A stretch of DNA of 23,795 nucleotides from Campylobacterales bacterium (GCA_027009865.1 JALVCR010000246.1:1-23795), one strand, 5' to 3'. Counted from the first letter of the stretch, positions 6,824 through 15,774 are shown. The notes: generated from the sequence alone by a model not told the origin. A program made the numbers and translations.

Positions 6824-7096
6824 AAGGAAAGATTCTAAATTTCACTCAAACGAGTTACAATTTTTTGCATTGCAAACGCATAAAAATTTTATTAAAAAGT
6901 GCAAACGGGAGAGCCGTTAAACAAAAGCAAACTGCTTTGCTTTTGTAGGCTCGCACGGCGGTGCGTTTATGAATACGTGCATAGCACATGCCTGATAAGC
7001 GCCCCTTCGGGGTTTGGTGCACTTTTTTAGCCTTCGGCTAACATAAAATTTTTATGCTAAAATTGTAAAGTTTTCGTTCAATTTAGAACTTTCCTT
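6824..7096. repeat. Large branched imperfect palindrome (foldback element or structured RNA)
   Basis: This fills most of the 367-bp gap between the pflB-like stop and the amidohydrolase start. Nested pairing arms, outside to inside: 6824-6831 with 7089-7096 (8 bp); 6833-6841 with 7080-7088 (9 bp); 6855-6864 with 7059-7068 (10 bp); 6878-6892 with 7043-7057 (15 bp perfect); 6894-6903 with 7018-7027 (10 bp). Side hairpins: 6864-6876, 7027-7041 and, in the GC-richer core, 6921-6946 (11-bp stem) enclosed by GAGCC/GGCTC (6911-6915/6948-6952), 6952-6965, 6977-6987 and 7002-7012. No ORF, transposase or tRNA was recognised inside. It could be a miniature inverted-repeat element, a non-coding RNA or 3'/5' UTR structure, or a folded-DNA recombination or replication site. 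No clear target-site duplication is visible at the ends. Confidence 0.8.
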
Positions 7097-7124
7097 TATT
7101 TACATTTTTTTTGATTGGATAACA

Positions 7125-9401
7125 TCAATTTTTAATATCAAAAGTAAAATATTTAGACTGAAAGCCTATATCTCCGATTTTATTGTATTGAATGGAGGCT
7201 GCTTGGAAATTTTTTATCTCCTGGTATAAAAGTCCCAAAGCGTATCGGCTTTCAAAGTTATAGGGATTTGTAAGTTTTGCAAGCTCCAGCAGGGCTACCG
7301 CATTTGAGTGGTGGTTGGCCGCTATGGAAGCGACTGCCGCGAAAAACAGCGTCTTATCGTCTTGCTGTTTGAAAGTATCTATAAGTTCATTATAAATCGT
7401 ATAAGATTTTTCAAAATCGTTTGCATATAGATAGATATAGGCTATGCTTTGAAGAAGACCTATTGGGCTTTTTTGGGTTTGAACTATTTTATTTTCAAGC
7501 CTTACTTTTTCATGATTTAAAAGTCCCGATATTTGAAGCATTTTTGTATATAAAATTCTTGCTATATAATATCCCCCCTCGAAACTGCCGCTGTTGAAAT
7601 CTCTTTTTAATATTTCGTTTTGTATATCTTTTGCATAGGATTTTATATCTTCGTTTCTGTATTTTGAATCCATATAAAGAAGAGAGGCTATTAAATCTTT
7701 TGGGAGAATTTCATGAAGTTTCTTGGCTTCTTCTTTATATTTTTCATATTTTTTTAATTTATTTGAAATAATTACCGAAAGAGATATGTAGAGGGGATTT
7801 TTTCCACTCTCTTCTTCAAGCCAGTCCAAAAGAGAGGATGAGAGATTGGAGGCTAATGAAGCCAATGTAAATAGAAAATGCTTTTTGGATTTATCTATCT
7901 CTTCATCTTCCGTGATATCCTCTTTTATAATGCTTATAATCATTTTATTATCTTTATTTAAAATATTTTCTATAATCGCTGCGTATAATCCGGCTAAATA
8001 GTTTTTTGCATTTAGGTGGTAGCTTCTTTTAAAATGTTTTAGAGCTTTTATGTAGTCTCCTATCTGGGCGTAAGTTAGAGCGAGATTGAAATGAAGAGCC
8101 GAGTGTTTTGGATAGATTTTTAAGTATTTTTTAAATATCTGATTAGCTTTGTAGATATTTTTATCTATTGCCTCTTTGATTCCTTGAGATAGGGCTAAAT
8201 TGACTTTGGAGATTGTAGAGCTTGTTTTAAGATATGAAATTGCAGGTTTTATCTTATCTACGTATAAACTGACACTTCCCTTTTTTATTCTTTTGATACT
8301 CTCTTTTACATCAAAAACCTTATAAGGAGTAAAATAAAAGAGTATTCCGGCAATCATCTCTTTGTCTAAAAAAAGGCTGTTTTTAAAATCCTCCTGGGCT
8401 TTTTTTACATCAAATAGAGATCTTTTTAATTTTACTTCTATTGGATAAATGTTATCCAATTTCTCTTCATATTTTTTATAAAGCTCTTTTAAAAGTTTGC
8501 CGCTGCTTTCAAGCTCCCCTTTTTTGTTGTAAATTAAAGATATTGCAGTTTTTGCTTTTAATCTGTCATATCCGTTGTTTAGGGCGTTTTGCAGATGTTT
8601 TAGGGCTATGTCATACTCTTTGATCCTTGCGTAAAGAAGCCCCAAAGCAAATTTGGTATCCATATTTTTTATCTTCTCTAAAGAGTCTATCGCTAAAAGA
8701 TTTGAATTTAAAAAGGAGGCTATTTTTGAGGTTATGTAGTTTTGCTCATCTTGATAAAAAGAGCTTGTCGGGTGAGACAAAGAGACAAGAGATTCTATGT
8801 AATTGTTCTGATAATAATTTATTAAACTTAAATAATATGAATAAAGAGGAGATTTTGTCTCTTTTGAGAGATAGGATTTTGCTTTTTTTAGATATAGTTT
8901 GAAATCTTTTTTTTTATTAAGTTTCAAGGCGCAAACTGCGCTGTTTATATAGCTTACGCAGATATTTTCATTTGCCTCTATCGCTTTTTTGAAAGCCTCT
9001 ATCGCCTCTTTATACTTTTTCTCCTTCATTAAAGCTACGCCGATATTGTAATTTGATATCGATTCATTATAAAGGGATATTGTTTCATACAGTTTTAAAG
9101 CCTCTCTCTTTTTTCCGTGAGTGTAGAGATAGTTTGCCTTTTTTACCATATTTTCGAGTTTATAGGAGCTTATTGGAGCTATTTTTTCTTTTTTTTCTAT
9201 CTTTTTTACGATTTTTTCGATTTGAGTATCGTTTTTTTTGGGGGATTCCTTTTTTTTATAAAGAAGATAGAGTATCGTTGCCCCAAGGAGAATAATGATA
9301 AAGGATATTGCAGCTATCGCTATTAAAAGGAGATTTCTTTTTTTGGGCGGAGGAGTTTTTTGCTCCTCCTCTTCTAATATTATAACTTCTTCTTCGGCCA
9401 T
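7125..9401 (-). CDS. pflB: Membrane-anchored periplasmic TPR protein, PflB-like flagellar motor scaffold
   Basis: A 758-residue protein with a short acidic cytoplasmic tail (residues 1-14, Glu-rich), one transmembrane helix at about 24-48, a charged linker, and a long array of TPR-type helical pairs to the end. Examples of the repeats are residues about 116-144 (YNIGVALMKEKKYKEAIEAF) and about 434-466 (NLALTYAQIGDYIKALKHF). It starts 3 bp after the serS stop. The trpS-serS-TPR order matches C. jejuni Cj0388-Cj0389-Cj0390 as I recall it, where Cj0390 is PflB, a disk protein of the high-torque Campylobacterota motor that helps recruit stators. Topology and length fit. The assignment rests on synteny and architecture rather than a diagnostic motif; another TPR envelope protein is the alternative. 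Confidence 0.75.
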   Translation of the reverse strand: MAEEEVIILEEEEQKTPPPKKRNLLLIAIAAISFIIILLGATILYLLYKKKESPKKNDTQIEKIVKKIEKKEKIAPISSYKLENMVKKANYLYTHGKKREALKLYETISLYNESISNYNIGVALMKEKKYKEAIEAFKKAIEANENICVSYINSAVCALKLNKKKDFKLYLKKAKSYLSKETKSPLYSYYLSLINYYQNNYIESLVSLSHPTSSFYQDEQNYITSKIASFLNSNLLAIDSLEKIKNMDTKFALGLLYARIKEYDIALKHLQNALNNGYDRLKAKTAISLIYNKKGELESSGKLLKELYKKYEEKLDNIYPIEVKLKRSLFDVKKAQEDFKNSLFLDKEMIAGILFYFTPYKVFDVKESIKRIKKGSVSLYVDKIKPAISYLKTSSTISKVNLALSQGIKEAIDKNIYKANQIFKKYLKIYPKHSALHFNLALTYAQIGDYIKALKHFKRSYHLNAKNYLAGLYAAIIENILNKDNKMIISIIKEDITEDEEIDKSKKHFLFTLASLASNLSSSLLDWLEEESGKNPLYISLSVIISNKLKKYEKYKEEAKKLHEILPKDLIASLLYMDSKYRNEDIKSYAKDIQNEILKRDFNSGSFEGGYYIARILYTKMLQISGLLNHEKVRLENKIVQTQKSPIGLLQSIAYIYLYANDFEKSYTIYNELIDTFKQQDDKTLFFAAVASIAANHHSNAVALLELAKLTNPYNFESRYALGLLYQEIKNFQAASIQYNKIGDIGFQSKYFTFDIKN

Positions 9402-9404
9402 CTA

Positions 9405-10652
9405 TTAAAGATATGGTTTTAAAACTTCTGGTATCTCAAAGCTTCCATCCTCTTTTTGATAATTTTCCATTATCGCTATAAGAGTTCTTCCAACCGCTAA
9501 AGAGGAGCCGTTTAGGGTATGAACTAGTCTGTTTTTTTTGTTTTCGTCTTTAAATCTTATCATAGCTCTTCTTGCTTGAAAATCTCTTGTGTTGGAGACG
9601 GAGCTTATCTCTCTGTATCTGTTTTGTCCAGGAAACCAAACTTCCAAATCTATCGTTTTAGCCGCGCTAAATCCCAAATCTCCTCCGCACAGCATAACGA
9701 GTCTGTGAGCAAGCCCCAAAGAGCTTAGAAGATCCGAAGCGCACGATACCATCTCCCAAAAAACCTTATCGCTATCTTCGGGTCTTGTTATCGCTACCAA
9801 TTCCACTTTGTCAAACTGGTGCTGTCTTATCATTCCTCTCGTATCTTTTCCGGCACTCCCCGCCTCTTTTCTAAAACAGGCGGTATAGGAGGTTAGTTTT
9901 ATGGGAAGGTCATCTTTTTTTAAAATTTCATCTCTAAAAAGATTTGTCAAAGGGACTTCAGCCGTTGGAATCAGATATAAGTTCTCTTCTTCTATTTTGA
10001 AAAGATCGTTTTCAAACTTTGGAAGCTGTCCTGTTGATATAAGTGATTCTCTGTTTACCAGATATGGAACGGCTACCTCTTCAAAGCCTCTTTTTTTGTT
10101 AAAATCGATCATATAATTTATTAAAGCTCTCTCTAAGAGGGCAGCTTTGTGTTTTAAAACGGTAAATCTGCTTTTTGCTAATTTTACGCCTCTTTTAAAA
10201 TCGAGATAGTATCCGTTTGGATCCAACTCCCAATGCTCTTTTGGTTTGAATGAAAATTGCGGGGGAGTTAGAACTTTTTTTATCTCTACGTTATCCTCTT
10301 CTCCGTCTCCTTCTGGGACGTCTTCATCGGGGATGTTTGGTATCATTAAAGCTATATCATAAAGCTCATTTTCAAGATCTCTTACAATTGTTTGAGAGAC
10401 GGCTATTTTTTCTTTATTCTCTTCAAGCTCTCTTTTAAGCTCGTTTATATCTTTGCCTTCCTTTTTATAAACGGGAAAGAGTTTGCTCTTTTTATTTTGG
10501 ATTGCCTGAAGATTTTCAAGTTTGCTTCTTTCCTTTTTTAGTTTTACAAAAAGCTCTTTTAGTTTTAAAAGAAGTTTCTCATCAACCTTTTTCTTTTTTA
10601 GTTTAGCAGCTATCTCTTCGAAATTTTTTTCTAAAGCTTTTAAATCAAGCAT
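9405..10652 (-). CDS. serS: Serine--tRNA ligase
   Basis: A class II aminoacyl-tRNA synthetase charging tRNA-Ser, cytoplasmic, 415 residues (normal length). The N-terminal long helical hairpin that grips the tRNA-Ser extra arm spans about residues 5-105 and is very Lys/Glu-rich. Motif 1 lies near residues 170-197 (ERALINYMIDFNKKRGFEEV), motif 2 has FRKEAGSAGKDTRG from Phe260 with Arg261, and motif 3 has GSSLAVGRTL at 382-391. The ATG lies inside the end of trpS (8-bp overlap) and the stop is 3 bp before the PflB-like gene, so all three form one transcript. No unusual features. Confidence 0.97.
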   Translation of the reverse strand: MLDLKALEKNFEEIAAKLKKKKVDEKLLLKLKELFVKLKKERSKLENLQAIQNKKSKLFPVYKKEGKDINELKRELEENKEKIAVSQTIVRDLENELYDIALMIPNIPDEDVPEGDGEEDNVEIKKVLTPPQFSFKPKEHWELDPNGYYLDFKRGVKLAKSRFTVLKHKAALLERALINYMIDFNKKRGFEEVAVPYLVNRESLISTGQLPKFENDLFKIEEENLYLIPTAEVPLTNLFRDEILKKDDLPIKLTSYTACFRKEAGSAGKDTRGMIRQHQFDKVELVAITRPEDSDKVFWEMVSCASDLLSSLGLAHRLVMLCGGDLGFSAAKTIDLEVWFPGQNRYREISSVSNTRDFQARRAMIRFKDENKKNRLVHTLNGSSLAVGRTLIAIMENYQKEDGSFEIPEVLKPYL

Positions 10653-11634
10653 TTTTAAATCCTTTTTCGCTTGAGTAGATTCCGACTTTCTCTCTTACTA
10701 TTTCCATCTTCTCTTTTGCAATCTCTCTAGCTTTTTTTGCTCCCTCTCTTAAAATATCTTCCACTTCGTCTATATGTTTTAGATAATACTCTCTTTTCTC
10801 TCTGTAAGGTTTGAAATATTCCCAGATTAAATCTTTTAAGTAGAGTTTAAAGTGCCCGTACCCCTCTTTTCCGCTTTTGTATCTTCTTTTTAAATCCTCT
10901 ATTCCCTCTTTATCCAAAAATAGTTTAGAGAGTGCAAAAACATTGCAGTTTTCATAATCTTTTGGCTCTTCAAGAGGGGTGGAGTCGGTTACTATTTTTT
11001 TGACTCTTTTGGTTAGGGCTTTCTCTTCCATAAAAATCTCTATCGTATTTTTATAGCTTTTACTCATTTTTGCTCCGTCTATTCCCGGAATGACAGCTAC
11101 TTCTTCATCAACTTTGTATTGAGGGAGTTTGAAAACCTCTCCATGCTCGTTATTAAATTTTAAAGCGATATCCCTTGTTATTTCGACATGCTGTATCTGA
11201 TCTTTTCCAACAGGCACAATATCTGTATCAAAAAGCAAAATATCTGCCGCCATCAAAACAGGATAGGAAAACAGCCCGTGATAGGGGTGAATTCCTTTTG
11301 CCACTTTGTCTTTATAGCTGTGGGCTCTTTCTAAAAGTCCCATAGGGGTATAAGAAGATAAAATCCAATAAAGCTCTAAAACCTCTTTTACATCTGATTG
11401 CACCCAAAATACAGATTTGTTTGGATCTATGCCAAGAGAGAGGTAGGTTATTGCAGTATTTAGAGTATTTTTCTTTAAAGCCTCTGCATCTTTTAGAGAC
11501 GTTAGGGCGTGATAGTTTGCTATGAAAGCAAAAAGCTCGTTGTTTTCTTGAAGTTTGACCATCTGCTTTATAGCGCCAAAATAGTTTCCTATATGAAGCT
11601 CTCCGGAAGGCTGAATACCCGATAAGACTCTCAT
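10645..11634 (-). CDS. trpS: Tryptophan--tRNA ligase
   Basis: A class I aminoacyl-tRNA synthetase of 329 residues, normal length for the bacterial enzyme. The N-terminal PSGELHIGNY contains the HIGH-type motif as HIGN (residues 14-17). The KMSKS motif is exact at 189-193 (GAKMSKSYKN). The segment VGKDQIQHVEITRDIA is typical of TrpRS. The start follows GGGGAG at good distance. It is the promoter-proximal gene of the trpS-serS-pflB-like operon and overlaps serS by 8 bp. No T-box or trp leader was seen; the 5' untranslated region is only about 20 bases. Confidence 0.97.
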   Translation of the reverse strand: MRVLSGIQPSGELHIGNYFGAIKQMVKLQENNELFAFIANYHALTSLKDAEALKKNTLNTAITYLSLGIDPNKSVFWVQSDVKEVLELYWILSSYTPMGLLERAHSYKDKVAKGIHPYHGLFSYPVLMAADILLFDTDIVPVGKDQIQHVEITRDIALKFNNEHGEVFKLPQYKVDEEVAVIPGIDGAKMSKSYKNTIEIFMEEKALTKRVKKIVTDSTPLEEPKDYENCNVFALSKLFLDKEGIEDLKRRYKSGKEGYGHFKLYLKDLIWEYFKPYREKREYYLKHIDEVEDILREGAKKAREIAKEKMEIVREKVGIYSSEKGFKNA

Positions 11635-11661
11635 TAATCTCCCCGATTGAAAATTTTGTGG

Positions 11662-11690
11662 ATTATATCAAAAAGAAGATTATGGAACAA
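11662..11690 (-). promoter_or_regulatory. Promoter of the trpS-serS-pflB operon
   Basis: On the minus strand, TTGTTC (11685-11690), a 17-bp spacer, then a consensus TATAAT (11662-11667). It sits about 28 bp upstream of the trpS ATG with a GGGGAG ribosome site between. This is the best-formed sigma-70 promoter in the window. Confidence 0.65.
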
Positions 11691-11847
11691 AGAAATTTGT
11701 AAAAAGTTTTAAGTATTTCAATAATTTTATGAAATTGACGCTATCTGATTTTTCGGAAAGATTTTTCAAGATCCAAAAAGCTTAAAAGTATAAAAAAAGT
11801 TTACAAAATGACGAAATAGGTAATAAAAGTATGAAAAGGATAATTTT

Positions 11848-14800
11848 ATGAATAAAATAATACCTGCGGTTGTCGTTATATCTTTTGGTTATACGGCTAA
11901 CGCTTTAGTTTTAAACGGAGAAAAGATAACTTTTAAAACGAAATTACAAAAGAGTAGGATTTATAAAACTCTTGAAGGCAAAGATGTTAAGCTTATAAAA
12001 TTTAAAAAACCTCTCTCAAATAAAGAAATTGTCAAATATATAAATGAAGGAGTGGAATCTATCGAATATGCCGGGGATCTTTCCTACTATTTTTATGCAA
12101 AAAGAAGCGTTTTAAATAGGCTTCTTTTCGAAGAGATGAGATTTTACTCTAAAAATTCAAATCATTTAATAGGATATGCCTCTTTGCCTTTAAATTCCAA
12201 AATTTCAAAAGAGCTTTTATACTCTAAAAATTTAAAAGATTCTCTTTTGTTAAATGTTTCTTTTTTTACTCCTATAGAGTCCTCTTTAATAAAAAATAAG
12301 TTTCCAGAAATCGATTTTGATGTTTTAAAAGTTTATCCAAATGGAAAGGATGTTGTAATAAGGCTTGATAAAAGAGATTTGAAAAAGTTTATCTCCAACC
12401 CTTTGGTTAAATATGTCGAGAAAAAAGTAGATAAGATTAAAATAATAGATGGTATTAAAGAGGATTTAGTTAAGAGAAGAAATCTTGTCTCAGCTGAAAT
12501 GATGCATGTAAAAGAGCTTTGGGACTCTCCTTATAATTTAAACGGTGAGGGTATGAGAGTTGGAGTGGTTGATGGAGGAAATATTAGAGATACCCATAGG
12601 GAATTTATGATAAACGGAATTTCAAGAGTTAAAATAACAAATACAAACATTCCCTTTAGCGCTCACGCTACCCATGTGGCCGGGACAATTGGAGCGTTTG
12701 GATTAAATCCTTTAGCTCATGGAATGGCAAATAAGATAAATATTTACTCTTATTATTTTCAAGACGCATATTTTTCTCAAGCTACCTATAATCTTTATAT
12801 TAAAGATGATATTAAACTCTCAAACCATTCATACGGTTATGCAGAGGCTATCAGACTTGGAGAATATGATTTGGAAGCTGCTTCTCAAGATGAAAATATT
12901 TATAATCATCCAGAAATTATTCAGGTTGTTGCAGCCGGAAACGATAGAGGTTCGCAAGGATATAAAGATTACGGTATTACCAAAGGACCTGTAAATTCAA
13001 AAAATATCTTTACAATAGGAGCTCTTAGAAGAGATAAAAAAATAGCCTATTTTAGCAGCACAGGACCTGTGGAAGATGGAAGAGTGAAACCAGATTTGGT
13101 AACTGACGGATGGTCTTTATACTCTTGCGATAGTAAAAGCGATAGTTCTTATGCCAATATGTCGGGAACCTCTATGGCTACTCCAAGCGCTACTGGAGCT
13201 ATGGCATTGGTGATGGAAGCTTATAGAAGAGTTACGGGTAAAAATATAACAGCCGATATTTTAAAAGCTGTTTTGTTAAATACCGCTGAAGATTTAGGAA
13301 GAGAGGGGCCAGATTACGAATATGGATACGGTCTTATAAACGCCAAAAAGGCTGTTGATTTGATAAATACTCTAAATAGCTCTTCTCCTCTTTTATATAT
13401 TGATTCTATTTCCAATAAAGAGGAGAAGAGTTTAAATTTTTATAGTGATGGTAGCAAAGATATAAAAATAACCATAAGCTGGATCGATCCTCCCGCAAAT
13501 GCAGCAAATCAGTCTAAAAATTTGATAAATGATATAGATATAAAAGTAGTAGGAAAAGATAAGGTTTATTATCCCTTTACTCTTGATAAAGAGAATCCTC
13601 AAAAAACAGCTGTAGCGATAAAGGCAAACCATACGGATAATAATGAACAAATAGTAATAAAAAATCCTCCAAAAGGAGAATATACTCTTGTTATAAAAGG
13701 GTATTCTATAATTACCGATAAGCAGAAATTTGCTATAGCGTCTAATATTCCTTTGCTTTTTAAAGATTCATCCATCATTGATGTGGATACTTCAGAGATA
13801 TTTTTTAAAGATGTAAAAGTTGGAAAAAATAGTCAAATAGAAGAGATAACTCTAAAGAATGTAGGAGATAATGATTTAAATATCTTTAATATTTCTTTAG
13901 AAGGAGATAAGTTTTTTCTTGATTTCAATATGGAAAACGGATGTGCAAAAGAGTTTCCTTTTGTGTTAAAAAAAGGAGGAGAGTGTAATTTAGGAGTTTA
14001 TGTAAGGCCTCAAAAAAAGGGATATTTACAAGGATATATTGATATAATAAACGATTCTCTAAACGCTCCTCAAAAGAGAATTTTTCTAAAGGCTAAAGCT
14101 GTAAATTCACTTCCTTTATTAGAGCTTTATCATACTCTAAATTTTGATTTTAATGATGAAAGTGATATTGTTGATAAAAAGAGCGGATGGAGTATTAAAG
14201 ATGGCTTTTTGAAATCTAAAAAAATAGGAAATTCTCAAAGCACCGATTATAATCTGCAAGTCAGCGTTTACGATAATGCTCAGCTTAATTTTAAATATAA
14301 TATCTCTTCTGAGCTTGATTATGATATTTTTAAATTTTATATAAATAAAAGCGAAATTTTAAGCGATAGCGGTATGAAAAAAAATGTAAATTTCTCTAAA
14401 TATCTCACAAAAGGCAGTTATGATTTAAAGTGGAGATATCAAAAAGATTATGAAATCAGTTTGGGTGAGGATGCTGTTTATATAGATAATATTAAAATTA
14501 CTCATGCTATGTTCGATTCTTTTGATTTTGGCAAAGTTTTTCTTGGAGATAAATCTAAAGAGAAGATTTTGTATCTTAAAAATGCCGGAGAATCTGAACT
14601 TAAAGTGGACGGAATATTTTTAAAAGAAAATAGAGATTTTCTTTTGGATTTAAATGGCGGAGAGAGAGCCTGTAAAAGATCGATGTTTAGTTTAAAGCCT
14701 AAAGATTATTGTACTTTTGGTATATATTTTTTTCCAAAAAGCGAAGGTTTTAAAAGTGATTTTTTACATATAAATTCAAATGATTTAAAGGCTAAAAGCG

Positions 14801-15564
14801 AATATGGTTTAAAAGGGGAAGGAATTAAAAAAGAAAGTTCAAAAGAGAACAGATATTTTTCATTTGCTAAATATATCTATAATATTTTAAATGAAATTAC
14901 CTCTTCAAGTCAGACAGAAAATATAAATATTTTAGCTGATAAACTCTCAAATGGAGAGAGCGCTTTTAGGGCTATTAAAGATATGCTATTTAATTCAAAA
15001 TATCTTTATCAAATTTCTGACGAGAAGTATGTAAAAGCTCTTTTAAAAATCGTAAAAAAAGATAATGATAATGCTCTTTATAACTACTATCTCTCAAGAT
15101 TAAAAAGCGGGTTTTTTTCAAGAAAGCTTCTAAGCGATGAAATTTTTCTAAAAAGCTCTTCATGGATTGATATATGCGGTGAAAATTTCGTAAAGCCTTT
15201 TGATAAGGATGACCAAATAGAGGCTTTTATCGAGAGATTTTACAACTTCTCTTTAAATAGAGACAGCGACGAGGGGGGTATGAAATATTGGTTTGGAGCA
15301 TTAAAAGACAAAAAGAAAAATGCAATAGAGATAGGTATATATTTCTTTTTATCTCCGGAATTTTCTTCTAAAAATGTAAAGAATGAAGAGATGATAACTA
15401 TGCTTTATAGAACGTTTTTAAATAGAGAGCCTGATAAAGAGGGGCTTAGATATTGGGTTAATAGAGTTGAAAACGGCCTGTCTAAAAAGGATGTAATAGC
15501 AGGATTTGCATACTCTAAAGAGTTTTCCAAAATAGCTTCTAAATATGGAGTTGAGGCTCACTGA
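11848..15564 (+). CDS. Large secreted subtilisin-like (S8) serine protease with C-terminal DUF4214-like repeats
   Basis: A 1238-residue exported protein with a signal peptide at residues 1-19 (ANA-LV). Residues about 20-200 look like a prodomain. The S8 catalytic domain spans about 215-505 with Asp242 (VGVVDGG), His273 (HATHVAGT), oxyanion Asn365 (VAAGNDRG) and Ser442 (MSGTSMATP). A beta-sandwich of the Kp43 type follows at about 510-625 (NDIDIKV, NNEQIVI). Two choice-of-anchor-D-like domains sit at about 643-752 and 887-993, each with a Cys pair, flanking a jelly-roll-like segment at about 765-886. DUF4214-like helical repeats occupy about 1035-1230, with FYNFSLNRDSDEGGMKYW and LYRTFLNREPDKEGLRYW. 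AAAGGA precedes the ATG. It probably processes surface or extracellular proteins. The route past the outer membrane is unknown, and no neighbouring type I secretion gene is present. Confidence 0.9.
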   Translation: MNKIIPAVVVISFGYTANALVLNGEKITFKTKLQKSRIYKTLEGKDVKLIKFKKPLSNKEIVKYINEGVESIEYAGDLSYYFYAKRSVLNRLLFEEMRFYSKNSNHLIGYASLPLNSKISKELLYSKNLKDSLLLNVSFFTPIESSLIKNKFPEIDFDVLKVYPNGKDVVIRLDKRDLKKFISNPLVKYVEKKVDKIKIIDGIKEDLVKRRNLVSAEMMHVKELWDSPYNLNGEGMRVGVVDGGNIRDTHREFMINGISRVKITNTNIPFSAHATHVAGTIGAFGLNPLAHGMANKINIYSYYFQDAYFSQATYNLYIKDDIKLSNHSYGYAEAIRLGEYDLEAASQDENIYNHPEIIQVVAAGNDRGSQGYKDYGITKGPVNSKNIFTIGALRRDKKIAYFSSTGPVEDGRVKPDLVTDGWSLYSCDSKSDSSYANMSGTSMATPSATGAMALVMEAYRRVTGKNITADILKAVLLNTAEDLGREGPDYEYGYGLINAKKAVDLINTLNSSSPLLYIDSISNKEEKSLNFYSDGSKDIKITISWIDPPANAANQSKNLINDIDIKVVGKDKVYYPFTLDKENPQKTAVAIKANHTDNNEQIVIKNPPKGEYTLVIKGYSIITDKQKFAIASNIPLLFKDSSIIDVDTSEIFFKDVKVGKNSQIEEITLKNVGDNDLNIFNISLEGDKFFLDFNMENGCAKEFPFVLKKGGECNLGVYVRPQKKGYLQGYIDIINDSLNAPQKRIFLKAKAVNSLPLLELYHTLNFDFNDESDIVDKKSGWSIKDGFLKSKKIGNSQSTDYNLQVSVYDNAQLNFKYNISSELDYDIFKFYINKSEILSDSGMKKNVNFSKYLTKGSYDLKWRYQKDYEISLGEDAVYIDNIKITHAMFDSFDFGKVFLGDKSKEKILYLKNAGESELKVDGIFLKENRDFLLDLNGGERACKRSMFSLKPKDYCTFGIYFFPKSEGFKSDFLHINSNDLKAKSEYGLKGEGIKKESSKENRYFSFAKYIYNILNEITSSSQTENINILADKLSNGESAFRAIKDMLFNSKYLYQISDEKYVKALLKIVKKDNDNALYNYYLSRLKSGFFSRKLLSDEIFLKSSSWIDICGENFVKPFDKDDQIEAFIERFYNFSLNRDSDEGGMKYWFGALKDKKKNAIEIGIYFFLSPEFSSKNVKNEEMITMLYRTFLNREPDKEGLRYWVNRVENGLSKKDVIAGFAYSKEFSKIASKYGVEAH

Positions 15565-15726
15565 GAGTCTTAGCTCGTTTACCGTCTGTTTACTTTCTTA
15601 ATCTGATTTTTCTCTTTAAAAACCCAAATTTCCGGTAGTTTAGCGTTTGTAAATATTACTAAATTACTCAATATTTCTTTTATTTGAATTTTAAACCTTT
15701 TTTTGATATTAGCGTTAAGAAATGTT

Positions 15727-15735
15727 TGCTATAAT
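15727..15735 (+). promoter_or_regulatory. Extended -10 promoter of the porin gene
   Basis: TGCTATAAT is a perfect extended -10 element ending 39 bp before the porin ATG. No good -35 at 17 bp is seen, though TTGATA lies at 15703-15708. A strong AAAGGAG ribosome site (15762-15768) follows. Both fit a highly expressed gene. Confidence 0.6.
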
Positions 15736-15774
15736 TTTATTACGGTGAAAATCTAAATTACAAAGGAGTTAAAG

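Noticed and set aside
7000..7045. Simple rho-independent terminator for the pflB-like transcript
   Set aside because: On the minus strand the hairpins are followed by A-rich, not U-rich, sequence; the structure is also far larger than a terminator.
6824..7096. tRNA, tmRNA, RNase P RNA or SRP RNA in the long intergenic gap
   Set aside because: No T-loop, CCA end, anticodon arm, RNase P core or SRP core sequences were recognised in either strand despite the branched fold.
11700..11847. Defined promoter for the protease gene
   Set aside because: TTTACA at 11800-11805 and several TATAAA-like sequences exist, but none pair at proper spacing, so no single call is justified.
15565..15660. Terminator after the protease gene
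   Set aside because: Some partial dyads around the stop codon but no stable stem followed by a T-run.
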